Shown here piece by piece: positions 63,036-64,000 of a stretch of 64,000 nt of DNA; positions within the stretch are counted from its first letter, which is position 1; the number at the start of each line of letters is the position of its first letter. Source of the stretch: Ruminococcus sp. CAG:563 (lineage in GTDB: Bacteria > Bacillota > Clostridia > Oscillospirales > Acutalibacteraceae). Below the pieces are notes generated by a model, which saw nothing but the letters and a program-made list of their open reading frames with translations, was not told the origin of the DNA and ran no database searches. Position numbers and translations under genes: made by a program. The stretch lies in the NCBI GenBank assembly GCA_000434915.1, contig FR882075.1, positions 1 to 64,000 of the forward strand, read 5' to 3'.

Positions 63036-63062
63036 GCGGACGACGCAGGATGCGATGTCCGC
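63036..63062. repeat. Intergenic palindrome near cmk
   Basis: GCGGAC (63036-63041) pairs with GTCCGC (63057-63062) and is preceded by CCCTTTAGGGGAGG. It is part of a roughly 150-base non-coding stretch (62930-63086) that looks like a degenerate interspersed repeat. Confidence 0.4.
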
Positions 63063-63086
63063 AACGCACCAAGGAAATTTATTTTA

Positions 63087-63755
63087 TCACTTCAAATGCT
63101 CTTTGATAATTCTGAGAAGATCTTCTGCGCCGTCTTCAAGGTTATAGCCGCCGTTATCGACATAAATCGCATCATCCGCCTGCTTGAGCGGAGCAACCTC
63201 TCTGTGGCTGTCCTGATAGTCACGCTTTTTGATATCTTCCAAAATATCGTTATAATCCGCTTCTTCGCCTTTTTCAAGCATTTCCTTATAACGTCTGTTC
63301 GCTCTCTCCTCAACTGAGGTCGTAAGGAAAATTTTAACATCTGCGTTCGGCAAAACAACCGTTCCGATATCTCTGCCGTCCATTATACAGTTGTTCTCGG
63401 CGGCAATGCTTCTCTGCAAATCAAAGAGAAATTCTCTTACCTTCGGGATAGCCGAGACATTTGACGCACCCATTGACGCCTCCGACGTTCTGATATCCTC
63501 GGAAACGTCCTCTCCGTTAAGAAAAACATGCTGGGCACCGTCAACAAATTTAAGCTCCACCTTAATGTCGGGCAGAGTAGCGATAACCTTTTCTGCGTCC
63601 TTGGTGTCAATGCCCTTTCTTATCGAATAAAGTCCGACCGTTCTGTAAAGTGCACCGGTATCAACATAGATGTAGCCGAGCTTCTTTGCAACAAGCTTTG
63701 CCGTGCTGCTCTTTCCTGCACCGGCAGGACCGTCAATAGCAATATTTATAGCCAT
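63087..63755 (-). CDS. cmk: Cytidylate kinase
   Basis: 222 residues. IAIDGPAGAGKSSTAKLVAKKLG is the P-loop, DTGALYRTVGLY the CMP-binding part, GRDIGTVVLPNADVKIFL and DYQDSHREVAPLK the C-terminal half. It phosphorylates CMP and dCMP. GGAGG lies eight bases upstream, 14 bases after the flavoprotein stop, so the two are cotranscribed. Confidence 0.96.
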   Translation of the reverse strand: MAINIAIDGPAGAGKSSTAKLVAKKLGYIYVDTGALYRTVGLYSIRKGIDTKDAEKVIATLPDIKVELKFVDGAQHVFLNGEDVSEDIRTSEASMGASNVSAIPKVREFLFDLQRSIAAENNCIMDGRDIGTVVLPNADVKIFLTTSVEERANRRYKEMLEKGEEADYNDILEDIKKRDYQDSHREVAPLKQADDAIYVDNGGYNLEDGAEDLLRIIKEHLK

Positions 63756-63769
63756 AAAATATACCTCCG

Positions 63770-64000
63770 TTATACGTTTTCGCCGGCTAAACGTCCGGTC
63801 GAAAAAGCAATTTGTAAATTAAATCCGCCCGTGTATGCGTCAACGTCAATCACTTCGCCTGCAAAGTAAAGCCCGGGGAGAAGCTTTGACTGCATGGTTT
63901 TCGGGTCGATCTCGGAAATCTTTACGCCGCCCGAGGTCACTATCGCCTCGTCTATCGGTCGAAAGCTCTTGACCGTAACCTTAAAATTCTTGAGAAGCGC
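63770..64000 (-). CDS. BaiN/HI0933-family flavoprotein, C-terminal fragment
   Basis: The last 76 codons of a gene entering from the right edge. PIDEAIVTSGGVKISEIDP and GLYFAGEVIDVDAYTGGFN are the C-terminal FAD/NAD(P)-binding signatures of the HI0933-like oxidoreductases (BaiN, aminoacetone oxidase-like). The N-terminus with the main FAD motif is beyond the window. The BaiN name describes the family and does not imply bile-acid activity. Confidence 0.88.
   Translation of the reverse strand, partial: ALLKNFKVTVKSFRPIDEAIVTSGGVKISEIDPKTMQSKLLPGLYFAGEVIDVDAYTGGFNLQIAFSTGRLAGENV

Noticed and set aside
63770..64000. Bile-acid dehydroxylation gene baiN
   Set aside because: Only the generic C-terminal family signature is present, and cmk and plsC neighbours indicate the common HI0933-like housekeeping flavoprotein.

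Overview
The window looks like a chromosomal segment of a low-to-mid GC, Gram-positive gut- or rumen-type Clostridia bacterium (Ruminococcus/Oscillospiraceae-like). The evidence is the gene families: WhiA, RapZ and HprK; an IspH-ribosomal protein S1 fusion; a teichoic-acid type ABC exporter; ferredoxin-dependent 2-oxoacid oxidoreductase; T-box leaders; and strong GGAGG ribosome sites with sigma-A type promoters. Almost every gene is on the minus strand. Only two MgtC-family genes and one tRNA-Leu lie on the plus strand. The assignment is inference from gene content, with no marker-gene phylogeny.

Layout. 1-4935: a giant secreted repeat protein that runs off the left edge. 5292-9568: a cell-wall glycopolymer operon (glycerophosphotransferase-like enzyme, ABC exporter, two glycosyltransferases). 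9798-13150: an MFS transporter, a small conserved-looking protein, and a divergent pair of MgtC/SapB membrane proteins behind a double palindromic operator. 13207-21133: a compact NRPS-like cluster (free carrier protein, free condensation domain, free adenylating enzyme, three extended SDR oxidoreductases, one carrying a zinc-ribbon tail, and a secreted protein). 21452-25446: a second large secreted repeat protein translationally coupled to a 55-residue peptide. 25606-26916: tRNA-Leu(CAA) and rpsF-ssb-rpsR. 27085-41090: housekeeping genes (pcrA, pfkA, dnaE, whiA, rapZ, murB, ROK glucokinase, hprK). 41223-42306: two small membrane proteins. 42408-54700: an amino-acid/organic-acid region (ilvE, nitrilase-family amidase, four-subunit VOR-type oxidoreductase, P-loop ATPase, and two multidomain acyl-CoA ligases behind T-box riboswitches, one cotranscribed with a LeuA-like protein lacking metal ligands). 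54770-58694: sugar genes (rhaD, an AraB-type kinase) with a DUF4364 regulator and a PHP phosphatase. 58761-64000: DNA-deoxyinosine glycosylase, the IspH-S1 fusion, plsC, cmk and the end of a BaiN/HI0933-family flavoprotein.

The strongest candidate for an undescribed system is 42408-54771. The two T-box promoters share geometry to the base (17-bp spacer, then exactly 9 bp from the -35 box to an operator of form TGTAATG-N4-CATTACA-N3-YGTAATK). They drive fused acyl-CoA ligases upstream of a VOR oxidoreductase and a branched-chain aminotransferase. I infer a tRNA-sensing pathway that activates short branched or aromatic acids, carboxylates them reductively and transaminates them to amino acids. 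One ligase carries an XRE-cupin regulator on the same polypeptide and may read the shared operator. Secondary candidates are the free-standing NRPS-like/SDR cluster and the two repeat-built surface proteins that share an unrecognised module.
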